Shown here in pieces: positions 12,014 to 24,509 of a stretch of DNA of 64,000 bases. Each line of letters opens with the position of its first letter. The stretch's first letter is position 1. The stretch is from Cryptomeria japonica. Lineage: Eukaryota > Streptophyta > Pinopsida > Cupressales > Cupressaceae. The stretch lies in contig NC_081410.1 of assembly GCF_030272615.1 (NCBI RefSeq), positions 510,691,442-510,755,441 on the forward strand, read 5' to 3'. The position numbers and the translations under genes were made by a program. Below the pieces are notes generated by a model. It was not told where the DNA came from. It made no database searches and saw nothing but the letters and a program-made list of their open reading frames with translations.

Positions 12014-12477
12014 TGTAAGAATTTGTTGAATATAGCCAAGATCAAGAGCACATTGAATAGCACAAAAGAGAGAAAAATAAATTTGATAAGAATAAACTGT
12101 ATTATAATCAAGATGCAAAATACTGATCAACTGGATCATCAAAAATTACATACAATGTAGATGAGTCAGGCAAGGCCATATAGATATGTGAGCACACAAT
12201 CGTGATATGTGGCTCAATGAGAAACAAGGGTAGCTAAGGGTATGTAGGAGTAGGTAGGAGAAATAATAAAATATTCCACAAGAGGTGGATCACCCACCGA
12301 AGGTGGAATGTAACAACAAGATAAGACCACAAAAGATGGAATTTCTCCTACATACATCATCCCTATGTGCACACTTCCCTGAGTGTTTCATATCCAAATT
12401 ATTATGAGATGCATTATCCTAAGTCAACTTAAGTAAGGTGTAATTGTATCCTATATGAATAAATAATTACACCAACA
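12014..12477 (-). repeat. Element A 3' LTR
   Basis: Plus strand begins TGTAAGAATTTG and ends TTACACCAACA, paired with 16767-17229. Confidence 0.9.
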
Positions 12478-12486
12478 CCCCTACTT
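12478..12486 (-). other. Element A polypurine tract
   Basis: The minus strand reads AAGTAGGGG directly before the 3' LTR start TGTTGGTG. Confidence 0.65.
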
Positions 12487-12829
12487 AAGTGCAACTTAGG
12501 GGAATGCACTTAAGCTAACAATGCAAGATGGGTCCCGACTACGAGGCCATGTTAGGTACCCATGTACAAATGCAAATGCACATAAACCAATGCAATCTCT
12601 CACAAACAAAGAAAGAGAGAAAAACTCAATGGGAAAAAACTCCCCCCCAAAAGAGAGAAGAAAATTATACAAAAGAACTCTCAAAGAAGTATGAGAAAGA
12701 CAAAACCCCATGTGAGGAAAAAGTCCCCCCATATGAGAGAAAAAGAGAAACCGAGTAGCCCCCCCTCAATGTAGAATCTGCACCAATGGTAGAAGCTCGA
12801 AACTGAATGAAGAAACTACTCCATGATTG

Positions 12830-14910
12830 TCAAACAACGTTCCTCCCCTTAGGAAGAAACAAAACCAAAGGTGTATCCATGTGGTCTCCCCAATCATGAA
12901 GGGAAGAGGAAGGAAAAAAACTCATGATGAATGAAATCTCTAAGAACTGCTCAAGTGTCCCCATGTCGATGCTAAAAGTTACCCCCTCCAAATGTGGTGT
13001 ACTGATCCACAGTGCTGAAAAAGGCACTCCAATATCTAGTAGAGATGAATGTAGAACAAGATCCAAAGACTCACATATCTCCTCTAAGGATAAAGAGACC
13101 TCCTCCAAGTGTTGTACATAAGTATCCACAATCATGTCAACCTCGAAAGAATGATCATGTAGAGAATGAATAAGAGGGTCGGAGTGGTCTCTCGCAACAA
13201 TCGAAAAAAATCATCTTCATCACAAAGAAGATGAATATCATCAATGATGTCTCGCAAATCTGCAATGTAGGACTCTACAAACAAACCTGCAATGTCTGTC
13301 AAGTAGTCATCCCAATGAACTGAAGCTGGAAGACAAGGTATAACCTGTTGCACTGAATCACAAGAAGACCAAACTGTAGCAACATCTGCATCATCAAGTG
13401 CAATAGGTGGTGTGATATCAATAGGAGGAGATGAAATGCAAGGCTCAAAAACGAGGCCACATGTGATAATCCCCAAGTTCAAGTACCCAAAGTTCTCCTC
13501 GATATTTGAATCATCACAAGTGTGATCAACATATGAAGAATCAACCTCATCAATAGGACCAAAATGTGAAAAGGAGTACAACCGAGATGCATGATCAACC
13601 ACCCCAGTTGCAATGATAGCTCTACTCTCCAAGTCTCTAATGATAACTGAATCAAGTGTGAACTCCACAGTTTTCCTTGTTGCCTCATGAGTGATCTGAT
13701 AGATGGAAAGAAAATTATTTGTCAAATGAGGTACACACAACATATCATTGAAGGAGTTATCCTCAATGGCAATAGATCATTTCCCAATCACATCCATATA
13801 TGTATGATTGCCCATCAAAATTTGTGGCATGGTGCAAGGCTCAAATGAAGAGAACATAAACTGTGAAGATGCCATTTGATGAGAAGCCCCTGAATCTAGA
13901 AACCATCTCCCTGAATCGTGACTTGTAGTAGCACAAAGAGCTTGTCGTTTTCCTTTTGACTCAAAAGAGTGATCCTTCCCTTTATCCTTTTCTTTGGAAG
14001 AAGAAGCCGAAATAGACATTCTAGAAGGCAAACTGATTTTGTTCTTCTCAAGAAGATGTTTCATTTCATTAATATCCTTCTTGTAACAACGTTGTTCATC
14101 ATGTCCTGACTTCTTGCAATATGCACAAAAAAGATTGTCCTTATATGATTTCCTCTTAGGTGATGATGTAGAATCACCTTGTTGTGGAGAGGATGATTGT
14201 GCTCCATCTTGTTATGGCTTTGGCTTAAGTTGCTTTTGGTTCTTGCCTTTTCCTTGATTGTTTTGATTCCCTTTATTAGCCACCAATGCTTGTGACTTTG
14301 AAGATTTGAGAATCCCCATCTTGATCAACTTAAATTGCTCAAGAATCAACATCTCCATGAATGCATCAAATGATGGTGGAGTGTAGAAGGCACCTTGAGC
14401 CAACCGATGGGTGTGAAAGCTAGAAACAAAGGTTGCATACTCTGATGGAAGCTTGTCCAACAAGTTGTAACCCAATTGAGCATCCTTCTTGTCAATGCCA
14501 CAATCCTTAAGCTTTGCTCTTAGCTTATTTGTTTTCATGACATAATCTTGGATTGTATCAAAATCCTTGGGATCCAATGTTGTGAGTTCACCATCAAGCT
14601 TGTAGCCCTTAATCTCATCAACTTGACCATACAATTTCTCATAAATATCCCAAGCTTCTTTAACTATAGTACATTTCTCAATGTGAAAAATGAGGTCATC
14701 TGATACATACTTTCTCAAAGTTCCAAGAGCCATGGAATTTTTCATGATCCATTCAACTTGAGCATTAGGATCAGCCTTAGGATCAGGTCATGTTATTATT
14801 GTTCCATTTATATAATGAATGAGTCCTTTTTCTATTAGTGTACTCCACGCTTTAATTTTCCATGATGCATAATTATGTGGAGTTAAAAGTGGAAATTTAA
14901 GAGAACCCAT
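12830..14910 (-). pseudogene. Element A Gag-protease-acidic domain polyprotein, broken
   Basis: Translation starts at 14910 (MGSLKFPLLTPHNYASW, the usual Copia Gag opening). Gag runs through RKYVSDDLIFHIE and TIQDYVMKTNKLRAKL to a CCHC zinc knuckle (CAYCKKSGHDEQRC, CX2CX4HX4C) near 14100. The protease motif WFLDSGASHQM follows with its DSGA intact, then the linker LTNN.LSIYQITH and ENFGYLNLG, which recalls the pre-integrase motif. Next, an acidic region (DDIIDDIHLL) replaces integrase and everything after it. All this lies in one frame down to about 13190, where a shift occurs beside an A-run. Stops include TGA near 14790, TAA at 14212-14214 (CAA in element B) and one near 13776. No longer functional. 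Confidence 0.8.
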
Positions 14911-16754
14911 AGCACCAAAATAAAAAAGCACAAGATAGAGAGAGGCACAATCACACAAGACACCCCCCCAATTTCACTCAATCAAAGAACCCCTCACCCC
15001 CCCACCCCCAATGATGATTTGGCACTTTATACTTAGTGCATGTACAATGGGCCACTTGCAAAGAAGGGCAAAGTGGACTTCTAATTTCAACTTTACAACG
15101 GCCTTAAGTAGGCTATAATAGCCTCCAAAAAATACTGCAAGTGATCTAAACTAAGATCCAAGCAAAATACAAGTACCAAATAGGCCAAAATTGACCAAAT
15201 ACTGAAAGTATAATTTATACTCAAGATGGTGAAAAACAGATAGCACCACATGAAAGTAGACGAAAAATCATGCACTTCCAAAAAAACGACACCTAAAAAG
15301 GTCATATGAGCCCGAATGAAGCATCTGAAGTTACAAAATCGAAGATTGGACAGGTACAGTTGTGAAAAACTAAAAATTGTGAAAAATTTGTCCACAAAAA
15401 TCAGAAATACCACCACCATTGTGAAGAGCACAAAAAATTAGCCCAAATCAAAAAAATTGCACTAAAAAATGACGTCAGAATGACTAAGATACGAGCCTCT
15501 GAAGTTTGCCTATCAAACTAAAAAGCTCAATGAAAGGGGGTCAAAATTCTATTGCATATGATGACGTCAGCAAATAATATTCTCTGATCTGATGTGCAGC
15601 ATATTCCTTGTTGTAATAAACAATTTTTTCCTTAATTTGTTTGAAAAGCCCTTTTTTTTTTAAATCAAAGTGGGATGGGGGCCACATCAACCCACACTCC
15701 TTACAAAGGAGAAATCTGTAAAACTTCATACGTAGGAACGAAAATGCCAAAAGTCCAAAGCAGTGGGCCCACTAGTGAGTGGAAAACTGAAACCTTAACA
15801 AATATTTGCAAAAGACTACGAATATGCTAAGGTTTATAAGAGCCCGTATTGAAAGGAAATGAAGTTACTGCAACTATTGAAGGCTGAAACAAACCACCAC
15901 AGCTCGTGCCATGAGTCGTCACAAAAAGCACAGATCATTGATGAAAATGTCACAGCGACTTGCAAATAGAATAACCAAACTAATGAAGCACTAGTGCAGA
16001 TCACGAATCTAAAAAATAAGGCACATACATAAGAATGAAATGCCTCCACTGATCAATATACATGATGGTGAAGAACAGCTGCAATAATGAACTCGATCAA
16101 ATCAGGTGTGTTGTCAACGATAAATCGATCAGAAAAGAAGCCAATAATGCAAACCAACTGCGGAAATGATAGTTGCAAGGCAATGATCCGTCAAGCACTC
16201 TATATAACGCCACTGCACAAATGAAGCCCGGTCTAGGACATGAATGAAGGTAAAATGTTCAAAATAAGGCCAATTCAACAAGATCTGGAACCCACCCAAA
16301 CAGAATGACACTGGTCGAGCAAAAAAAGGAACTATGCCTGCAAACCATATATAGATTGCCAATGCAAAGAAAAATACACAAATCTGATGGCTATGTCATT
16401 AAAACACAGCTGCCACAAAAGATCGGATCTATCAAAAAATATTTGGGTGACAGTATAAAATTTGTCCAGATCTTATAAAATTCACAAAAATTGAAATATG
16501 ACAGAAACGCAAATTTTGCAAGCTACTTTTGGGGAGGGGGCCAAATGGCCCTTTGACTAAAAAAACTTTTGCTACAAAAACAACTTTACCCGAACATAGG
16601 CAAATTTGTAGTCAAAATTCATGGAAACAGCCTCCAAGACGCAACGTTGAGGTCGAAATCGCTATACGATGCCTCCAAAATGTGCAGTTCCCCAGATCCA
16701 AAAATTGAATGCTCCAAAATGTCTCCAAATAAACTACTCACTGAAGCCCCAACA
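14911..16754 (-). other. Element A untranslated leader
   Basis: About 1.8 kb between primer site and Gag start without coding frames. It contains two perfect TGACGTCA palindromes at 15470-15477 and 15562-15569, a known bZIP-type binding core. Confidence 0.55.
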
Positions 16755-16766
16755 GCTCTGATACCA
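16755..16766 (-). other. Element A primer binding site
   Basis: The minus strand reads TGGTATCAGAGC adjoining the 5' LTR. Confidence 0.85.
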
Positions 16767-17229
16767 TGTAAGAATTCGTTAAAAAAATAGCCAAGATCAA
16801 AAGCACATCGAATAGCACAAAAGAAAGACAAATAGATTTGATAAGAATAAACTGTATTCTAATCAAGATGCAAAATACTAATCAACTGGATCATCAAAAA
16901 TTACATACAATGTAGATGAGCCAAGCAAGACCATATAGATATGTGAGCACACAATCATGACATGTGGCTCAATGAGAAACAAGGGTATCAAAGGGTAGGT
17001 AGTAGGTAGGAGAAATAATAAAATATTTTACAAGAAGTGGATCACCCACCGAAGGTGGAATGTAACAACAAGATAAGACCACAAAAGGTGGAATTTCTCC
17101 TACATGCATCATCTCTATGTGCACACTTCCTTAAGTGTCTCATATCCAAACTAATATGAGATGCATTATCCTAAGTCAACTTAAGTAAGGTGTAATTATA
17201 TCCTATATGAATAAATAATTACACCAACA
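16767..17229 (-). repeat. Element A 5' LTR
   Basis: 463 bp, TGTAAGAATTCG to TTACACCAACA on the plus strand; aligned with 12014-12477 throughout. Confidence 0.9.
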
Positions 17230-17498
17230 CATATCCACATCAGTGGTCTTCAAAAATGGTTGTTTTTGTATCCTATACCATATCCGTATTTGTATCTGTA
17301 TCCATGTCCATGCAACTTTGCCAAAAATAATAAAATACAAAGCAAAAACAAAGTTGACAATCACAGAAACACCTAAACTAGCCAAAAGGAAATCAACAAA
17401 TATGCTTATAAAAAAACTTGCACAGTAATGAAATTAATTTAACACTCATTGCTCATGGAATAACGTATTAGAACCAAAATGCAGAGGGAAACAAATAC

Positions 17499-20094
17499 CT
17501 GATACAAACCCAACACATCAAGAACTTTGGTGTAAAGCACACTTTCCTCATCGTTAGAATCATCTCTGTGTGAAACTACATCCTGTATGCCCCATATCTG
17601 AGTGATTGATATCAAATCTTCATCCGTGCTATCAAAGGCATGGCTGTCTTGATTAGGATAAAATGCTCCAGATCCCTCAAGTATATCCTTTCCATCCCCA
17701 TGATTGATTCCACTAACAACAATTTCAACACCATTGTCAATTGAGTCAGACTTTTTTTTTTTGAATTTTGAATTGGTTTCAACCTCCTCAGAATTTGTTG
17801 AAGGGAAATTTCTCTTATTGCTTTTGGCAGCACTTCCAGTTAATCTAGACTTCGTGGATGAAAGCAAGGATAGAAAAACTTGAGGATCTGGCAATAATCC
17901 CCTTACTTCATCCTGAACTTCCCGATAAAGAAAAAACCACTTCTGTCTGGAGAGCTCAATAAGAGTATGTGAGCTCTTTTCTTCACTATGTGCAAAACCG
18001 CTTAAGGCTCTTAAAACAGTTAAACCAGATAATCCCTTTACTTCCAATAAATGACTTTCAGATATGAATTTAGACAAACATTCTTTCTGCATTTCATTAG
18101 AGTGCCCCCTCTTGGTTACATTTTCTGCTGAAGCACGTATTGCATTTAATAAGGATTCTAAAGAATCCAATGAATCTTTAAGTACTCGCAGAGTACCATG
18201 CTTCACAAATATGTTAGCATGCAAGAGGCCCCTATTAATCATAGCCCGACTAAATGAGCGAGGAAGCATGCACTTCAATCTATCACATAACATAGGATGC
18301 TCCAGAGAAGGAGGAGAAAACCCTTCTGTTGCAAGTGAAGAAAATGATGGAGATACCTTAGAAGCTTGTATCAAATCAGATACAAGAGATATAGCTGCAA
18401 ACCTGATTGGAAAATGATCACAAATTCTTATTGTATGCCCAATAGCAGAAACATAAAAAATAAACTTGAAGCCATTAAGATAATGGATTCACCTTGCAGG
18501 CATCACAATAAATGCTTACCATGTAGATGATGCCCGTGGCTCAAGCGAGTAAGGAAAAGAGTCCAAGTATGCAGAAACCAATGACGGTTGATTGCTAACT
18601 ATTGCTAGCAGTAGATTTCTATGATTGTCTACATCAGATGACCTTAATTTCAACATCAATCTCAGTAACCTTGCTGAATTACCTCCATGAAATTTTTTAC
18701 TCTCCGTAAAAATGCCCCAAGTTTGGGGAAGCTCTGGAAAAAGTCCATGACAAGAATCAGTGCAAAGCATCAGCAGAACCTCGTAAGCAACATCTGCAGC
18801 TTTTCCTAAAGAAAAGTTCGCAGAAATTATACTCAATTGTTCAAGGGCTGTATCCCCAAACACTGCACTGCGAACCCAAGAAGGCACCATGGAGCTCGCA
18901 CCCAACACCTTTTCTCGCATAATGCCAAGCACATATACAATTGTTTCTTCATCATCATTTCCTAGCCCACGCAGAACACCACCATAAAGAGACTGCTTCC
19001 GAAGCACGTGCCTTAGGACACTCGGAGTGCTGGCTTCCAAAAAAGCCATTGCAAATTCTATAAACCCTCTTCTTGTCAAAAATGTAGTCTTCTTATTGTC
19101 CTCGCCACCTTTTTTCTTACCTTTGGGCCACTCTGCCAACTTAGGGATAACTTTGTTTTCAAAATCAAAACTTGCTGCAACCTCGGATGAAAGAGTTCTC
19201 CCTCGCCGAACAATTGCAGCCATAAGCAGCAGAACAGCATTCTGCCGCTTCTGCCCGTGCGAATTAATTTCCTCATATACATCATGCATCTTCGTTCTAA
19301 CAATTGTACTCGCCAATTTATCCAATCTCAGACTTACATACATAGTAATTTTACTTCTATGATCACCGGAACAATCGTCCTTTCCCCCTGGGTGTTTTAA
19401 AATTTCCGCAATAAGCAAAAAAATGGACACGCTGCTTTTCCCCTGTATACCTAATTTCCAAGCCTCTAGAAGCTCAGTACAACCAGGCGAAGCCTTAACA
19501 TATAGCTGAAGAACTTCCGCACCAGACTCTCCCTGCAGCATGTCTCTGAAACCCTTGGCACCACGCAAACGGACTGTGAATTCTCTGGAAGTTAAAGCTG
19601 CCAGATTTTCTTTCAATTTTTCATCTAGTTCCCTCGATATCTCCATCTTTAAAGCTTCCTCGCAGGATTCGGGTTCTTCATATACCAAAAAAACAGAGCA
19701 CGGTCAAATGTGGCATTTAAGTCATTAAATTTCCATGCTGCTGAATTCATGTAATCTGTTTATTTGCAGCTAAGAATGTGAATAGTGGTTTAAATTTTAA
19801 GAAAAATAATCAGGTTCTCCAAACCCCACAATAAAAATTATTAGGAAAATAAGATACAGAGTTATTCCACTCCTATATTGCTCAAGTCGTGTATCGTGTT
19901 TATTTGACGATAAATATCAGTAGTAAAAATAATTTGCCGAATAAACAGAACCTACCTTCTTCTTCTACTTCTATTTCGATATCTGAGTGTAATTCGCCGC
20001 TACATTCGTGCTCATCTTCTTTGACAACCACTTCTTCTTCAGCAATTTCCATTTCGTCAAGCAAGTTGTTAAAATCTTTACTCTCGTCATCCAT
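17499..20094 (-). CDS. URB1: URB1/Npa1 60S ribosome biogenesis protein, first three coding exons
   Basis: URB1 is a large nucleolar scaffold of early pre-60S particles. Exon 1 is 20094-19956, with ATG at 20094, acidic MDDESKDFNNLLDE and donor GTAGGT. Exon 2 is 19675-18520 (acceptor GAAG, donor GTAAGC). Exon 3 is 18402-17499 (acceptor CAATCAG, donor GTATTT). Intron phases are 1 and 2 and join without a stop, giving 733 codons. Recognisable URB1 N-terminal segments are GCTELLEAWKLG, FIEFAMAFLEASTPSVLRHVL, GVLRGLGNDDEETI, MLPRSFSRAMINRGLLHANI and FVKHGTLRVL. Plant homologues are well over 2000 residues, so about a third is present. The next exon is not within the adjoining 270 bases, and element A begins at 17229, so intron 3 is long or the gene is broken. 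Exons 1-3 look intact. Confidence 0.9.
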
Positions 20095-20383
20095 TGTTGA
20101 TGAATTATCACAGACAAAACCCTTTTTACATCGAACGAAATGTTACGTTCGAAATTCTCAGTCAAAATTTTCTTATTTTTGAAGAATTGTAGGCATAAAA
20201 GCCTTCTTTAATATGATAGGGTTTCAAGCTAAATATCCAGGTTGTAACCATTAAAAAATTCAGTCATCAAAAGCCGTTGATAATTTTTGTAGGCTAATAT
20301 TTATAGTATTTGTCAATGGTCTTTAGTCTATTGGTGAAGTTGAATGGTTTCAAATGATCTCATCAAGATAAATTTTGTTTAGT

Positions 20384-20598
20384 GCAAAGATTCCAACATC
20401 ATAAAAGATGAGATCAATTGTTAGTTAAATGGTTTCAAAGGATCCCACCAAGATAAGTTTTGCTTAGTGCAAAGACTCCAACATCATAAAAGATGAGATT
20501 AATTGTTTACTACAAAGACTCCAACATCATAAAAGATGAGATTAATTGTTTACTACAAAGACTCCAACATCATAAAGGATGAGATCAAGATCGTGTCC
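20384..20598. repeat. Tandem repeats, 43-bp and 85-bp periods
   Basis: CAAAGACTCCAACATCATAA recurs at about 20385, 20470, 20513 and 20556. The last three copies are spaced exactly 43 bp, and the first spacing is 85 bp with an inserted GGTTTCAAAGGATCCCACCA segment that also has a copy upstream near 20348. It lies in the URB1 upstream region, 290 bp beyond the start codon. Confidence 0.8.
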
Positions 20599-20779
20599 AA
20601 GTGATCAAATAGATACCCTTCACTCCTTGTCATAAAATATATTAAATAAAATTTATAATTTATAAATTCATAATTAAATTTAAATGAGATCTTCTCGTGA
20701 GTTTCCTAAGATCTAGCTTTTTTACAATATAAGAAAATAATTAACTTATAAAATAAAATAAATAAAAAATTATAGATTT

Positions 20780-22035
20780 GATCTTTGATTATTGATATGT
20801 ATTCTTTGTTTAGATTAGGGTTAGCGTCATGGTTATGATCATGGTTAAGATTACAAATAGAACCATAATTTTAATTACATATTAACTTTCATATATATCA
20901 TGCATTAACTCTTATCATAATACTAACCCTAACCCTAATACTAATTGAACTTTAACCTTAACACTATATCTAACCCTGATTTAAATTTTAGGAACACCAA
21001 CTCCAATCCTAATTGAACCATAATGTTAATTGTAACCCTAATTCAAGTAACCCCAAGTTTTATCTTAGAATAGTAGTCATGTAAATCTAATCCTAATTGA
21101 ACCCAAATACTAACCCTAATCCTAACCTAAGCTTTATTTTAAAATGGAAACCTTAATCTTAACCAACCTTTAACCTTAACATTAATAATCTTAACCCTAA
21201 CCCTGACTACCATTAAAAGATGGTACATATTATTTAATTTTAGTATGTATTATTTAATATTTACTTTAGATTGAAGATTGTAATTCAATTCATATAAAAT
21301 ATGGTATTTACATATTGTAATAAAATAATTTTATAAATTTTTAATCTATTTTTATTGCAAAATAATTTTTAAGTCATTTAAATTTTCACAATTTTTAAAA
21401 AATGTAAAAATTATTTTTAATGATATAATATTATTAAATATGACATATAAATATGTTTTCTAAAGTGACAACAAATAATATATGATTTGTTAGAATTACA
21501 ACTCAAATATTGTAAACATGAACATAAAATAATTGTATGGAGAAAAAAAATATTATATATTTTCAAACTTTAAAATAAGTGTACATTGTTTATTATTTAT
21601 TTTTATTTTAAATGTTACTAAGTTTTTATAATAATTTCGAACTAAAAAGATATTAAAACACAGACACGGTCAAATCCAGAAACAATAGCAAATAAAAAAG
21701 TATTATTTTTCTATTTTTATCATAATAAATAAAAATAACATTAACTATAACCTTAATTGAACCCTAATACTAACCATAACCCCAACCTAAGCTTTATTTT
21801 AGAATGGAAACCTTAATTTTAACCAACTCCTAACCCTAACACTAATCCTAAGCTAACCTTAACCCTAACCCTAGCTACAATTAAAAGATGGTACATATTA
21901 TTTAACATTTACATTAGGTTAAGGATTGTGATTCAAATCAAATGGTAATCTACATAGTATAATAAAATAAGTATATAAGTTCTCCAATCAATTTTTATTG
22001 TAAAAATTAATTTTAAATCATTTAAATTTTAAAAA

Positions 22036-22067
<32 letters not shown>

Positions 22068-22490
22068 ATTTATAATATTATTAAAAATAACATATAAAAA
22101 TAAGTTTTTCTAAAATGACAACAAATAATATAATAGAATGAAAAATATCTTACAAAATATAATTAAATCAAAATTAAAAATGAGAGACAAATTTTGTTAC
22201 AATAGAAATACAACTATAATTAAAAAAAAAAATTCAAGTTTATATTAAGTGGATATTGATCTAAATTATTATTTATAAAAAAAAATAGTATGACAATTCA
22301 AATATTGTAAAGATGAACATAAAATAATTGTAGTGAAATAAAAAAAGAACATAATATTATACATTTTGTAAAATTATAGTTGTACATTGTTTATTATGTG
22401 TTTTAAACAAAATAATTTTTAAACATTTTTATACTAATTTTAAACTAAAAAGTATTATTTTTATGTTTTATTATAATAATTAGTTTAAAT
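20780..22490. repeat. AT-rich tandem units with telomere-like runs
   Basis: Two units of roughly 700 bp (about 21060-21740 and 21741-22490) share CCTAAGCTTTATTTTA.AATG, TTAACCCTAACCCT, TAAAAGATGGTACATATTAT and TGTACATTGTTTATTAT in the same order. Degenerate CCCTAA/CCCTAAT words are dense from 20810 to 21210 and 21770 to 21880. A pure (ATT)n run lies at 22039-22066. No genes. The copies are too degenerate and too internal to be a chromosome end. Confidence 0.7.
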
Positions 22491-22499
22491 TTTCCCTCG

Positions 22500-22960
22500 T
22501 TAATGGGGCTCATAAGGATAATCTTCTTGCTAACCCTGGGGAAGGAGTCAAATGGATGGCCCCTAAGTCAGTTTGGATAAAAGTCAAGTTTGATGATGCC
22601 TCAAAAGAGAATCTGGGTCTGAGTGGAGTAGGTTGTGTGGCTATGGATCATACAGGGAAGGTGTTGAGTGAGATGTTTGAGTTCTTGGGGGTTACAACTA
22701 ACAAATATGTAGAATTATGAGCGATGTTTTGGGGGTTGAAATGTAGACTTGAATGAAAGCAAGCGGAAGTTACATTTAGAAGGAGATTTTATGAGTATGG
22801 TAAATGTGGTCCGAAAAAAAGCCATCCCTAACTAGAAATTGCAAAAATGGCTAACACCTATATGGGACTAGATTGCCAAATTCAATGACTTCAAAATCTC
22901 TCATATCTTATGTGAAGGCAATGACTTGGTCAATGAAATGGTCAAAAAGACAACAAGGTA
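22500..22960 (+). pseudogene. Plant RNase H (retroelement type) remnant
   Basis: Translation gives KVKFDDASKENLGLSGVGC, then DHTGKVL, then FLGVTTNKYVEL, then a decayed region and pieces resembling the end of the domain. This matches the plant RNase H pattern FDGASKGNPGxxGxGxxxRDxxG...TNNxAEL, found in LINE-like polyproteins and related genes. The Asp of the first motif survives as DDAS, while the AE of NNxAE has become YVE. Multiple stops follow. No reverse transcriptase was seen upstream, so this is a fragment. Confidence 0.65.
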
Positions 22961-24509
22961 GTTTGTTGGCATCCAGTTAGCCATAGAGAGCATATTGTGG
23001 TTGGCCTGTCACGTGATGTTGTCCGATGTAGTTAGGATGGAGGCAATCAGACATCTTGGATGTGATCTTTGGATCCCATGGGAAAGTTTGTGATGCTACA
23101 AGACATTATTTGGTTATTATTCTTTCTACAACTAGGGCTTGTGGTACATTAAACAAAACACATTTGAGGACTTCTTGGCGTGCCTGTGTAGATACAACTA
23201 GAAATTGCACCTTGGTGTGCAATGGGTACGCCGAAAAGGTCTAGAAGGTCAATTTGATTTTTTTTATCTATTTTTTGTACACATATGTGTAATACTTGAG
23301 GCAACTTGATAGGACCTTTAGAAAATGATGTTGTTTGTGCAACAATAGTCTCAATGGAGAAGTGATATCCTCAAATTAGCTATGTATCCACTCAAGTAGA
23401 TCAAACATGATTTAAATAAAATCTTTGAATTAGGAAATAGTAAGATAGAGATGAGAGAAGAGATAAAAGATGAAATATGGAGGGATGAAAATAGAGGAGC
23501 AAAACAAATAAAGGAAGAGATGGAGATAAAGAGGCAAAGAAATCTAGATATAAAGGTCTAGGAAGATGGAAAGGGTGAGAGATAGGGATTGATATGGATT
23601 GATAGTGAGAAGGAAGATTGTTGTCTATTGTTTGCATACATTTGTGTAGTTCATCATGTGAATTGGTAGGCCATTTACCAAATGATATTGTTTGTATAAA
23701 ATAGATCTCGTTGAATAAGTGATAGCTTCAAATCAACTATGCGTCCACTTACAAGAATCTAAATATGACTAAAATATGTGTTGGATAATATATTGGAGGG
23801 TAGAAATAAATGACATGAAAAAAATTGTCTTTATTGTTATAGGATAGGTTGTTCCTGGGATATTTGATTGTGAAAGTTCCTAACGTGCTTTCATGTAAGA
23901 GTCTATCATGATTACAATAATAGTCAAATATACATTATATAATATATTGGAGAGTATGAATCAAGTAATGTGAAAATTGAACTTAGCAGTGAATTAAAAT
24001 ATGATGATTAGGTTAAAAAATGCATTGAGGTCATGTAAGTTACGTACTTTATTGATATTTATGTATTTGTTTACGGTATAAGAAAACAATTAACTTATGA
24101 AATATAGATTACAATGGATAGATTTGTTGTTTTAAGGAGCTTGACATGAATAGTTGTTAACAAATAAACATCCTTTTATCGAATCTGCAAAATTTGCAAT
24201 GTTAAAGAATTTGAATGGATGTTTACAGAAAGTATTCTTCTTTATATAATTTGTGTCCTTTAACATGAAGGATGTTAGATTATTCGTTTTGGTATATGAC
24301 TTTGATTAAAAATGTTTACCATTGTAATCTAGCTAAAATGAGAAATTTAACTGTAAATTTCAAGCTTAGTCCTAGTTGAAATCTAGTGTTTCATAAAGAA
24401 ATATCATTGCAAGAAGTTACAAAATTATTATGACTAATAAATTGTTTGCATGTATACTATTTCTACTGTGTTGAGGATTTTAAATATAAGTTGTACTATT
24501 TGTTGATAA
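22961..24509. other. Intergenic sequence with one diverged duplication
   Basis: 23277-23410 and 23634-23775 are diverged copies about 357 bp apart; they share AAATGAT.TTGTTTGT and AAGTGATA.C.TCAAAT. A purine-rich stretch lies between them (23420-23600). No gene was recognised. Confidence 0.5.

Larger units (their letters stand above)
12014..17229 (-). mobile_element. Element A: complete non-autonomous Copia element
   Basis: Bounded by LTRs at 12014-12477 and 16767-17229 and flanked by CATGT on the left and CATAT on the right, a five-base target duplication with one change. Minus-strand order is 5' LTR, primer site TGGTATCAGAGC, a 1.8-kb leader, Gag, protease, an unfamiliar acidic region, G-rich tracts and 3' LTR. 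Integrase, reverse transcriptase and RNase H are absent, so it must have been mobilised by another Copia element. The LTRs differ at roughly 40 of 464 positions by eye, making it older than element C. It sits left of the third URB1 exon, probably within the URB1 intron. Confidence 0.9.

Noticed and set aside
12528-12758. Plus-strand open frame of 76 codons in element A, with a similar one at 28694-28900
   Set aside because: Lies in the 3' untranslated part of the Copia elements on the wrong strand; composition reflects A-rich and C-rich tracts.
19889-20182. Plus-strand Ser-rich frame opposite URB1 exon 1
   Set aside because: Complement of the acidic Glu codons of exon 1; the minus-strand exon has correct splice phase and start.
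20810-21210. Chromosome end (telomere)
   Set aside because: CCCTAA words are degenerate, interspersed with other sequence and flanked on both sides by tens of kilobases.
23401-23637. Minus-strand frame rich in Ser, Leu and Pro
   Set aside because: Derived from a purine-rich low-complexity stretch on the plus strand; no domain and no splice signals of note.
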